NCBI GenBank assembly: GCA_964369975.1
Contig: CAYJFZ010000023.1
Location: 1-16,300 of the forward strand
Direction: 5' to 3'
DNA length: 16,300 bases
From: RGIG3102 sp964369975
GTDB taxonomy: Bacteria > Bacillota > Clostridia > Oscillospirales > Ruminococcaceae
Every line of letters begins with the position of its first letter. Positions within the stretch are counted from its first letter, which is position 1. The notes beneath the pieces were generated by a model that saw only the letters and a program-made list of their open reading frames with translations, did not search any database and had not been told where the DNA came from. Positions 1-6,289 of the stretch are shown one piece after another. A program made the position numbers and the translations under genes.

Positions 1-1017
1 CATGCAGAGATAATAAAAAAGATATATAAATATTACTTAAAAGGTGAGAGTGATAAAGGTGTTGCTACTAAACTAAATGATGAAGGAGTAAAGCCGATAA
101 AAACAAATAAATGGGATTCAGGAAGCATTCAGAGAATACTTAAAAATGAAAGATACTGTGGAGATGTTATATTACAAAAAACTTATATTGAAAATCACAT
201 CACTAAGAAAGTGAAAATTAATAATGGGGAACTGCCTAAGGTGCATATAAAAAACAATCACCCTGCAATAATAGAAAGAGAAATGTATGAGGAAGCGGTA
301 AGGGAAAGAGCAAGGCGAATTAGTAAAACAAAAGTTTCTAAAAAAGGAGAAACAGAATTTAGCAGATATTCAAGTAAACAAGCATTAAATAAAATATTAA
401 CATGTAATTGTTGCTTATCAAAATATCGTAGAGCTGTGTGGACTAAAAAGAAAACAAACACCAGACATGAAATTGTAAAACAGCCTGTTTGGAGATGTGT
501 GCAGAGGTTAGAATATGGTAAAAAATATTGTGAAAACTCAGTAACACTAGATGAAGAAAAACTTCAAAAGGCTATAATGGATGCAATAAATCGAAAAAAT
601 GGTAATGATGTAAATATAAACCAGTTGATTGCTAAAGAAGTAAAAAAGACTTATGATCAAGGAAATGAAAACACAGTTAATATAGAGGATGTGGAAAAGA
701 AAATAAAAAAAATAACAGATGAAATAATGGAGATAATATCAAGTGGAAATGTATCTGAAAAAATTTTTATAATGAAGTCAATGAATGAAGAAGCTACACA
801 GCTTCAAAAAGTAGTTGATGAATATTACTCAGCCAAAGGGAGTGATGTGATTGAAGAAAAAATAGGAAAAGTAAGAGCATTTATGATACGTGAGAAATCG
901 AGTGATGGATATGATGATATTTTGGTAAGGCAAATGATTAGCAATATAAAGGTGATTGATAAAAATAAAATAAACATTACATTCAAAGATGGACAGAGTG
1001 TGGAACAAGGGTTATGA
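1..1017 (+). CDS. Large serine recombinase (integrase), C-terminal part, 5' truncated by window edge
   Basis: The frame is open from base 1, so the N-terminal catalytic serine domain lies outside the window. What remains is the DNA-binding half of a large serine recombinase, the class that integrates and excises phages and clostridial mobile elements. Codons 1-100 read as the Recombinase domain, with the pattern GVATKLNDEGV followed by SIQRILKNERYCGD. A zinc-ribbon-like Cys cluster follows: Cys codons near 403, 409 and 412, then near 496 and 529 (WRC and YC). Next is a charged predicted coiled coil at about 670-840. The C-terminal tail resembles the strand that usually ends these proteins. 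An internal ATG at 211 is not the true start, because conserved recombinase sequence continues upstream of it. The gene stops 13 bp before a strong terminator, consistent with lying at the end of an integrated element. The family call is firm; the element is unknown. Confidence 0.9.
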   Translation, partial: HAEIIKKIYKYYLKGESDKGVATKLNDEGVKPIKTNKWDSGSIQRILKNERYCGDVILQKTYIENHITKKVKINNGELPKVHIKNNHPAIIEREMYEEAVRERARRISKTKVSKKGETEFSRYSSKQALNKILTCNCCLSKYRRAVWTKKKTNTRHEIVKQPVWRCVQRLEYGKKYCENSVTLDEEKLQKAIMDAINRKNGNDVNINQLIAKEVKKTYDQGNENTVNIEDVEKKIKKITDEIMEIISSGNVSEKIFIMKSMNEEATQLQKVVDEYYSAKGSDVIEEKIGKVRAFMIREKSSDGYDDILVRQMISNIKVIDKNKINITFKDGQSVEQGL

Positions 1018-1030
1018 AAGCGAAAAAGTC

Positions 1031-1059
1031 AAAACCCCTCTTTACAGAAGAGGGGTTTT
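1031..1059 (+). terminator. Intrinsic terminator after the serine recombinase
   Basis: A perfect 12-bp stem (1031-1042 with 1048-1059) has a 5-nt loop, a CCCCTCTT/AAGAGGGG core and flanking A and T runs. It starts 13 bp after the recombinase stop. Because both arms end in A/T runs, it could work in both directions. Confidence 0.9.
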
Positions 1060-1108
1060 GTGTTATAATTTCATAAAGTAATATTTTAATATATATTGTT
1101 ATTAGGTG

Positions 1109-1137
1109 TTTACAAATGATTAAATATATGTTATAAT
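1109..1137 (+). promoter_or_regulatory. Strong sigma-A promoter for a short transcript
   Basis: TTTACA at 1109-1114 and TATAAT at 1132-1137 are separated by 17 bp. The predicted start is near 1144. No open reading frame with a plausible ribosome site lies between this promoter and the terminator ending at 1247. Confidence 0.75.
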
Positions 1138-1143
1138 ATAGTA

Positions 1144-1247
1144 AAGAATAAACAAGGGTGAGAGTTCGAGTCTGAAAAAGATGAAGGATTAACATCCAGT
1201 TTAGTTGCGTCTGACATAAAAATCAGCCTTTAAGGCTGATTTTTTTA
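1144..1247 (+). ncRNA. Candidate small RNA of about 100 nt
   Basis: The segment is bounded by a near-consensus promoter (1109-1137) and a strong intrinsic terminator (1218-1247). Its only ATG or GTG starts run into stops within a few codons (for example ATG AAG GAT TAA near 1182), so it looks non-coding. A small internal hairpin is possible (GATG with CATC, about 1181-1197). It contains AGTTCGAGTC at 1163-1172, a 10-mer that recurs in the repeat copies at 5585 and 14369. It could be a regulatory RNA of the mobile element, or the promoter of a gene deleted long ago. No known RNA family was recognised. Confidence 0.4.
1218..1247 (+). terminator. Intrinsic terminator of the candidate small RNA
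   Basis: The stem AATCAGCC (1221-1228) pairs with GGCTGATT (1234-1241) across a 5-nt loop, with an A run before it and a run of T after it. Confidence 0.88.
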
Positions 1248-1330
1248 TATCATTTTTTTAATTTTTACAATAAAATGCACAATGAATATAAATACAAATT
1301 AGATAATTATACAAAGTGTGTAATTTTTAC

Positions 1331-1359
1331 TTGACAAATTGTACTTTACAAAGTACAAT
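1331..1359 (+). promoter_or_regulatory. Promoter of the toxin-immunity operon
   Basis: TTGACA at 1331-1336 and TACAAT at 1354-1359 have a 17-bp spacer, which is close to consensus. The predicted transcription start is near 1366. This rules out the TTG at 1339 as the toxin start, because that codon lies inside the promoter. Confidence 0.85.
1338..1359. promoter_or_regulatory. 22-bp palindromic operator candidate overlapping the -10 box
   Basis: ATTGTACTTT (1338-1347) and AAAGTACAAT (1350-1359) are perfect 10-bp arms around a 2-nt centre. The palindrome fills most of the spacer and covers the whole -10 element, the classic position for a repressor site. No matching regulator gene is recognised in the window; the regulator may lie elsewhere in the element or the host. 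Confidence 0.7.
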
Positions 1360-1398
1360 AATGTTGACATTATGGATATTTTTGGAAAAGGGAGAATG

Positions 1399-3027
1399 AT
1401 GGGCAAATTAATAAGCAAAAATAAAATAGCAAAAGATATGGAAGATAAATTCACAAAATCAACCATTTTAAATAGTAAGGGGACGAATAGTAGTAATACA
1501 CTTAAAACTAATATTACAAATACAACAATAACAAAACCTAATACAGGGTTTGTTAGTAGTGGAAATATAAATACTATTAACGATAGCAATAGCTATTCTT
1601 TTTATAGCTATGAGCCGGAATATAAAACACTAAATACGCAATTCGTACAAAACAAACTAAAAGAAGAAAGCACACCAAGCACAAAAAGGATTAACTTTGC
1701 AGAATATCCGATTGAAGAACAAGGGAATATGCTAAACAAATTAAAACAAGCAGGCAGATTATCACAAGAAGAATATGATGAAGATTTAGGAAAAATTTTA
1801 AGGCAATATAATGATAATACAAATAATGCAATGTATTACGATTTATATGAAGATGAATTTGATGAAGATAAAAAGATAAAAACTATTCCAAGGCAAATTA
1901 ATGATGGGTATGAAAATGAAAATAAATATCCTCCAATTAAAAAGAAAAGCACACAAAATAATTTTGCTATAAAAAATAATCGAAGATTTTATCAAAATCA
2001 AAAATCAAATATAAATAAAAACGAAATTAAAGATTATTCTAATTGGTTAGATAATCAAATAAATAATGCTAATGAAAATGCATATGGCTTTGATAGCGAA
2101 GTATTAGAGATAATGAATAAGTTAAAAAACAATATTAAAAAGCAAAATCCTACATTCACGAATGAAGAAGTAGAATATGAATATCTAAATATTTTAGGAA
2201 GCTTTGTTTATAGAGATAATATATTTAAAACTTCTATTTGGAATATTACAGCCGGAAATCCTGAAAAAGGAAAAGAAGGGTTAAATAACGATTTATCACT
2301 TAGCAATTACTATGGCTTAACTGATGAAGAAGAGAGTATATTAAGTTATAATATAAGGCTTCAAAATCAAATGAGTGGCGCAGATGGGGAGATGGGATAC
2401 TATGACCAACTTTTTATCCAAACGGGTGAGGATACCGATACGAGCACTTACCAAGATATATACGAAGAAGCCTACGGATTAGATAGGTTAGCCGAAGATG
2501 AATTCAAGCTTATTTGGGACAATTATATTGATAAATATTCTAATACAGCCGATTTTGCACACCAAGCTATTACCACTGCCACGATGCTATCCACAGATAC
2601 TGACAATAAACATCCAATTGCAAATTTTTTTAACGATGATTATCGAGAAGATTTAGCAGGCTGGCGAGGGGATGCAACTATCGGGAGCAATCCTACATTA
2701 GGTGACGATGACTATATGGCTGACCTTGACGCTGAAAATATTATGTATATAGCGAGAAGGGATAACATAGATGTTTCGCAAGCGGCATATAGGTATGCTG
2801 CAATAATTGAAAATGGAACGACAAGGGCAGAATTTTTCATAAGTCATACTGATATTGAGAAAATAAAGCATACCATTTTTAAATCAAGTGGATTGTATAA
2901 TGATTCAAAATTTTTAACGCATAATATATCAGCTATGGATAGATTAAGAGAGATTTCACCTGATGCATACAATTTCATATTAAACTTAGAAAATAAAAAC
3001 CATGAAATGATAAATTATATTAAATAA
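1399..3027 (+). CDS. Polymorphic toxin candidate with TelC-like (lipid II phosphatase type) C-terminal region and no LXG domain
   Basis: This is a 542-residue protein. The start was chosen at ATG 1399 (ATG 1396 is possible) because AAGGGAG lies just upstream and the promoter places transcription start near 1366; ATG 1372 has no ribosome site. Residues 1-210 are Asn/Lys/Ser-rich and probably disordered, apart from a SHOCT-like helical stretch at about 107-137 (LNKLKQAGRLSQEEYDE). No signal peptide, membrane segment or LXG/WXG100 domain is visible. Residues from about 215 are compact. They carry DFAHQ (385-389), GWRGD (421-425) and an Asp-rich stretch, DDDYMADLD (436-444), a pattern I associate with TelC-type T7SS toxins, which dephosphorylate lipid II outside the cell with Ca2+. 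Three TipC-like immunity genes directly downstream support this. The toxin role is well supported by context; the exact activity comes from motif memory only. Confidence 0.6.
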   Translation: MGKLISKNKIAKDMEDKFTKSTILNSKGTNSSNTLKTNITNTTITKPNTGFVSSGNINTINDSNSYSFYSYEPEYKTLNTQFVQNKLKEESTPSTKRINFAEYPIEEQGNMLNKLKQAGRLSQEEYDEDLGKILRQYNDNTNNAMYYDLYEDEFDEDKKIKTIPRQINDGYENENKYPPIKKKSTQNNFAIKNNRRFYQNQKSNINKNEIKDYSNWLDNQINNANENAYGFDSEVLEIMNKLKNNIKKQNPTFTNEEVEYEYLNILGSFVYRDNIFKTSIWNITAGNPEKGKEGLNNDLSLSNYYGLTDEEESILSYNIRLQNQMSGADGEMGYYDQLFIQTGEDTDTSTYQDIYEEAYGLDRLAEDEFKLIWDNYIDKYSNTADFAHQAITTATMLSTDTDNKHPIANFFNDDYREDLAGWRGDATIGSNPTLGDDDYMADLDAENIMYIARRDNIDVSQAAYRYAAIIENGTTRAEFFISHTDIEKIKHTIFKSSGLYNDSKFLTHNISAMDRLREISPDAYNFILNLENKNHEMINYIK

Positions 3028-3047
3028 GCAAATAAAAATGAAAAATT

Positions 3048-3247
3048 TAAGGAGTACTACAATGAAAGAATGGCTAAAATCAAAAGAAAACATAAAAACA
3101 AAAAGAAACATAATAATATCCATAATATTAATATTTTCATTGTGGTACTACGAAAATTATATTTTAGTAGATAATGTTTTTGATTATATGTATTATTCAA
3201 GGGCAGAACAAAGGCTATTTATAAATGAAAATGAAATAGAAACTATG
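3048..3247 (+). repeat. 200-bp leader/anchor module, copy 1
   Basis: The module runs from the shared ribosome-site block TAAGGAGTACTACA through the ATG to the codon pair ending ACT ATG. It encodes the N-terminal 62 residues of the first immunity gene. It differs from copies 2 and 3 at only one or two bases (for example AGGCTA for AGGTTA). Confidence 0.95.
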
Positions 3248-3823
3248 AGATATTATTATAGCGACCTCAATACCCCGTTAAGAATATTATTTTATTCATT
3301 TGGAAGAAATCCATCTCATGTACAAGCAGTGAATGAAAAATATCTACTTTCATCTCTTGATAGCACCTCGCAAGACTTATCAATTGGTATAGGTTATAGA
3401 TATGATTCTTTATATAATCTTCCTACAATGGCACAATACATAATAGAAGAAAATGCAATATATATATTATATACAATTAATTTTGAATCTATAATACCGG
3501 GATATTATGATAACATAAAATTTGAATATATTTTTAGTACAAAAACAAATACATTATACCCACAGTTCTATTCGAACACTCGAGATGTACCAGCAGTGTA
3601 TTTTGATGAAACAAGTACTTATTTAGAAGCGGAAAAGCGTTTATCTGATAGAGAAATAACAGCACAAGACTTAGAAGAAATTCATCAATGGCTTTTGTAT
3701 GACAGGATACTAAACGACTTCTTTATTAATAATGAAAATAAAACTCGCTTTTCAATGGAAGATTTGGGAGATTTTGAAATAGCGGAATTAAATACATATT
3801 ACGAAGAAGGGTTTGTCCTATAA
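3062..3823 (+). CDS. TipC-family immunity protein candidate, paralogue 1
   Basis: The start at 3062 was chosen because AAGGAG (3049-3054) lies 7 nt upstream and all four copies share this block; the in-frame ATG at 3038 lies before the ribosome site. The 253-residue product has a basic N-terminus (residues 1-15), one transmembrane helix (about 16-36) and a C-terminal domain predicted to face outward by the positive-inside rule. The C-terminus from residue 199 (LEEIHQWLLYDRILNDFF, then TRFSMEDLGD) matches what I know of TipC proteins, which neutralise TelC-type toxins at the outer membrane face. The middle, about 63-198, is the most divergent of the three. The gene starts 34 bp after the toxin stop, so it is probably co-transcribed. 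Its position next to the toxin makes it the likeliest cognate antidote. Confidence 0.72.
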   Translation: MKEWLKSKENIKTKRNIIISIILIFSLWYYENYILVDNVFDYMYYSRAEQRLFINENEIETMRYYYSDLNTPLRILFYSFGRNPSHVQAVNEKYLLSSLDSTSQDLSIGIGYRYDSLYNLPTMAQYIIEENAIYILYTINFESIIPGYYDNIKFEYIFSTKTNTLYPQFYSNTRDVPAVYFDETSTYLEAEKRLSDREITAQDLEEIHQWLLYDRILNDFFINNENKTRFSMEDLGDFEIAELNTYYEEGFVL

Positions 3824-3841
3824 TAGAATTTAGTAATAGCT

Positions 3842-4041
3842 TAAGGAGTACTACAATGAAAGAATGGCTAAAATCAAAAGAAAATATAAAAACAAAAAGA
3901 AACATAATAATATCCATAATATTAATATTTTCATTGTGGTACTACGAAAATTATATTTTAGTAGATAATGTTTTTGATTATATGTATTATTCAAGGGCAG
4001 AACAAAGGTTATTTATAAATGAAAATGAAATAGAAACTATG
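3842..4041 (+). repeat. 200-bp leader/anchor module, copy 2
   Basis: Same extent and content as copy 1, from the ribosome-site block to the end of the membrane-anchor coding region. It differs by AAATATAAA in place of AAACATAAA and by one other base. Confidence 0.95.
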
Positions 4042-4626
4042 GAGTATGAATACTATGAGCCACAAAATGCTTTGCAACATGTGTTTAGTTTTATGGGTAA
4101 TGATATTTCGGAGTTACAGGTGTTATCAAGTGATTATTATTATTTTCCTATTGATGAATTAAAACAAGATAATTATACATTCGTAGATAGTAAATACGCA
4201 GGAATATATATCGAGCCTACAAATTTTGAGTATTCAATTAAAGCGGCAGATATAAATTTCAACTATTTTGTATATTTTGAATCACTTGAAAACCCAGGGA
4301 TATACTATAATGTCAACTTTGAATATTGGTATAAACCATATACAAATACCTTATATCCTCATCTTGAATTCAACAAAGATATAGAAACAGCATTACAAGT
4401 AGGTGATGAATACACATATGAGGAAGTAGCAGAGATACTGGCAGAGTTTAATATATCTGCACAAGACTTAGAAGAAATTCATCAATGGTTTTTGTATGAT
4501 AGAGTGTTAAAAGATTTTTTTACTTACAATGAAAATAAAACTCGCTTTTCTATGGATGATTTGGGGGATTTTGAAATTGCTGAGTTAAATACATATTATG
4601 AAGACGGTTTCATCAGCACTTTTTAA
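3856..4626 (+). CDS. TipC-family immunity protein candidate, paralogue 2
   Basis: A 256-residue paralogue of the preceding gene, with the ribosome site AAGGAG at 3843-3848 and a 32-bp gap from paralogue 1. Residues 1-62 (basic tail, transmembrane helix at about 16-36, then FDYMYYSRAEQR) are identical to paralogue 1. The middle differs strongly from paralogue 1 but is close to paralogue 3, beginning EYEYYEPQNALQ. The C-terminus from residue 200 is again conserved (LEEIHQWFLYDRVLKDFF, TRFSMDDLGD). Known TipC proteins are specific for their cognate toxin, so the extra copies may protect against variants made by rivals. That last point is inference. Confidence 0.72.
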   Translation: MKEWLKSKENIKTKRNIIISIILIFSLWYYENYILVDNVFDYMYYSRAEQRLFINENEIETMEYEYYEPQNALQHVFSFMGNDISELQVLSSDYYYFPIDELKQDNYTFVDSKYAGIYIEPTNFEYSIKAADINFNYFVYFESLENPGIYYNVNFEYWYKPYTNTLYPHLEFNKDIETALQVGDEYTYEEVAEILAEFNISAQDLEEIHQWFLYDRVLKDFFTYNENKTRFSMDDLGDFEIAELNTYYEDGFISTF

Positions 4627-4646
4627 TAAAAAAAGTATAAAAAATT

Positions 4647-4846
4647 TAAGGAGTACTACAATGAAAGAATGGCTAAAATCAAAAGAAAACATAAAAACAA
4701 AAAGAAACATAATAATATCCATAATATTAATATTTTCATTGTGGTACTACGAAAATTATATTTTAGTAGATAATGTTTTTGATTATATGTATTATTCAAG
4801 GGCAGAACAAAGGTTATTTATAAATGAAAATGAAATAGAAACTATG
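4647..4846 (+). repeat. 200-bp leader/anchor module, copy 3
   Basis: Same extent as copies 1 and 2. It begins with the common TAAGGAGTACTACA block and runs through the membrane-anchor coding region with at most one or two base differences. Confidence 0.95.
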
Positions 4847-5446
4847 GAGTATGAATACTATGAGCCACAAAATGCTTTGCAATATGTGTTTAGTTTTATA
4901 GGTAATGATATTTCGGAAATACAGGTATTATCAAGTGATTATTATTATTTTCCTATTGATGAATTAAAACAAGATGATTTTATATTCGTAGATAGTAAAT
5001 ACAATGAAAACTATTTTGGCACATTTATGAAGCCTGCACATTTTAAATATTCAATTGAAGCGGCTGATATGAGATTTAGTTATTGGATGTATTTTGAGTC
5101 ACTTGAAAATCCGGGTGTATACTACAATGTCGGTTTTAAATATTACTATAAGCCGCATACGAATATTTTATATCCTCAAATTGAATTCTACAAAAATTCA
5201 AAAGCGGCTGGCTTTGGAGGCGATGAATACACATACGAAGAAATTAAAGTTATGCTATCAGAGTTTAATATATCTGTAAAAAAATTAGAAGAAATTCATC
5301 AATGGTTTTTGTATGATAGAGTATTAAATGACTTTTTTGCTTACAATAAATATAAAACTCGCTTTTCTATGGAAAACTTAGGATATTTTGAAATTGCAGA
5401 ATTAAATACTTATTTTGAAGATGGTTTCATCAACACTCTTAAATAA
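4661..5446 (+). CDS. TipC-family immunity protein candidate, paralogue 3
   Basis: A 261-residue third paralogue. The start at 4661 follows the same ribosome-site block; an upstream in-frame ATG at 4598 lies inside paralogue 2 and was rejected. It has the same N-terminal anchor module, a middle closely related to paralogue 2 but a few residues longer, and the conserved C-terminus from residue 204 with substitutions (VKKLEEIHQW, NKYKTRFSMENLGYFE). Nucleotide similarity to paralogue 2 extends past the anchor (through the ALQ region and beyond), which points to a recent tandem duplication followed by divergence. It is predicted to be a single-pass, outward-facing membrane protein, probably in the same transcript as the toxin. 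Confidence 0.72.
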   Translation: MKEWLKSKENIKTKRNIIISIILIFSLWYYENYILVDNVFDYMYYSRAEQRLFINENEIETMEYEYYEPQNALQYVFSFIGNDISEIQVLSSDYYYFPIDELKQDDFIFVDSKYNENYFGTFMKPAHFKYSIEAADMRFSYWMYFESLENPGVYYNVGFKYYYKPHTNILYPQIEFYKNSKAAGFGGDEYTYEEIKVMLSEFNISVKKLEEIHQWFLYDRVLNDFFAYNKYKTRFSMENLGYFEIAELNTYFEDGFINTLK

Positions 5447-5460
5447 AAAAGCATAAAAGA

Positions 5461-5538
5461 TAAGGAGTACTACAATGAAAGAATGGCTAAAATCAAAAGA
5501 AAACATAAAAACAAAAAGAAACATAATAATATCCATAA
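5461..5538 (+). repeat. Leader/anchor module, copy 4, truncated after 78 bp
   Basis: The ribosome-site block and first 64 coding bases match the other three copies, then similarity stops abruptly at about 5538, where the others continue with TATTAATATTTTC. Confidence 0.92.
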
Positions 5539-5564
5539 CACCAAGGCTTTTTGTGAAAATATAG
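5475..5564 (+). pseudogene. Truncated fourth immunity gene
   Basis: The reading frame starts at the same ATG and ribosome site as the three intact paralogues. The first 21 residues match, then the frame runs into unrelated sequence (TPRLFVKI) and stops at 5562-5564. The break falls in the middle of the membrane helix, so the 29-residue product cannot work as an immunity protein. The break point lies 44 bp before the repeat copy that starts at 5582. This suggests that a deletion or insertion trimmed the array. Confidence 0.85.
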
Positions 5565-5581
5565 TTGAATATTTTATTAAT

Positions 5582-5860
5582 GATAGTTCGAGTCCTATAA
5601 AAATTTAATAAAATATCTTTTTTGGACATGAAATACATATAAGGCAGTCAATTTGGATGTTAACCTGAGAAAAGTCAGTGTTTATCAGCTAAATTGACTC
5701 TTTTTTTGCAAAAAAACAGTGGTTTTTAATAGTGCGTTTTCATGGATGTTTTTTACTAAAAACAGCCTAAAATTAGACTCGAACTATCACACAAGGAAAA
5801 TATATAAAAATTTAATAAAAAAATGATTAAAAGGCGTTAGTTTTAAATGAAAAAAACTAA
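5582..5860. repeat. MITE-like dispersed repeat, copy 1
   Basis: About 265-280 bp matches the sequence at 14367-14645 at roughly nine bases in ten. A sub-segment, 5582-5788, is bounded by perfect 13-bp inverted repeats: GATAGTTCGAGTC (5582-5594) and GACTCGAACTATC (5776-5788). Similarity between copies continues about 60-70 bp beyond the right inverted repeat to GGCGTTAGTTTT, where the 3' arm of the hairpin found in copy 2 is lost. No coding capacity is seen. It could be a non-autonomous element or a dispersed structured intergenic repeat. Confidence 0.75.
5646..5707 (+). terminator. Terminator-like hairpin inside repeat copy 1
   Basis: AGTCAATTT (5646-5654) pairs with AAATTGACT (5691-5699), followed by a T run to 5707. 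The loop is long (36 nt) but the stem is perfect, and both arms are conserved in copy 2. It could end transcription of the toxin-immunity operon. Confidence 0.55.
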
Positions 5861-6215
5861 AGTGATAAAATGATAGTACTGCTTTTTTATTTTGGATTTA
5901 ATTAAAGATGGGAATCGAGCCCTGAGAGGCTTTTGGCGTAAAGAAAATAGCGCAGTGCACTATTTTTAGGCAAAGGGCTCATAGAGCGATATCACAAGAG
6001 TGCAAAAACTTATAAAGCAAGGACTTTTTACATCACCAACTCCAAAACAGAAAGAGAATCAAAAGATGTTCTTTTTTTGATCGAATTAAACAATAAACTC
6101 TCTTGCTCAAATAAGATTAATAAGCATCATTCACAATTTTCGAAAAAAGTAATATTTATTTATAAAACAAAAGTAAATTATATCGATAATAATTATCCAG
6201 TATTTTCAATATTTA
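5861..6215. other. Gene-poor stretch between repeat copy 1 and the LysR promoter
   Basis: Apart from the nested palindrome at 5917-5980, no gene is convincing. One + frame is open from 5951 to a TAG at 6239-6241 (96 codons, with a segment reading FYITNSKTERESKD). It has no ATG start and no ribosome site, and its last codons overlap the LysR promoter. It is either a decayed fragment or chance. Confidence 0.4.
5917..5980. other. Nested palindrome, candidate structured RNA or dispersed repeat
   Basis: The outer arms GAGCCCT (5917-5923) and AGGGCTC (5974-5980) enclose the inner arms AAAATAG (5944-5950) and CTATTTT (5960-5966). The segment is locally richer in G and C than its surroundings. It lies in the gene-poor stretch between the immunity array and the LysR gene. 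It resembles no RNA family I can name and may be a dispersed repeat of the host genome. Confidence 0.45.
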
Positions 6216-6244
6216 TTGACATTATATATTTTAAAGTATAGAAT
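6216..6244 (+). promoter_or_regulatory. Promoter of the LysR gene
   Basis: TTGACA at 6216-6221 and TAGAAT at 6239-6244 are separated by 17 bp. Transcription should start near 6251, giving a leader of about 40 nt before the ATG at 6290. Confidence 0.75.
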
Positions 6245-6289
6245 AATTATAATCTTAAACTAAAAATTGATAAGAAAAGAGAATGAAGT

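Noticed and set aside
1339..1398. Longer toxin start at TTG 1339 or ATG 1372
   Set aside because: TTG 1339 lies inside the promoter. ATG 1372 would leave a leader of about 6 nt with no ribosome site, while ATG 1396/1399 follow AAGGGAG.
4598..4660. Upstream in-frame ATG for the third immunity gene (and similarly 3038 for the first)
   Set aside because: All paralogues share a strong ribosome site directly before the later ATG; the extra residues are not shared and partly overlap the preceding gene.
3048..5538. CRISPR-like array
   Set aside because: The repeats are 200-bp coding modules spaced by whole gene bodies, not short repeats with uniform spacers.
5585..5596. tRNA fragment suggested by the T-loop-like GTTCGAGTCC
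   Set aside because: The flanking bases cannot form a T stem, and no acceptor, D or anticodon arm is present. The same holds at 1163 and 14369.
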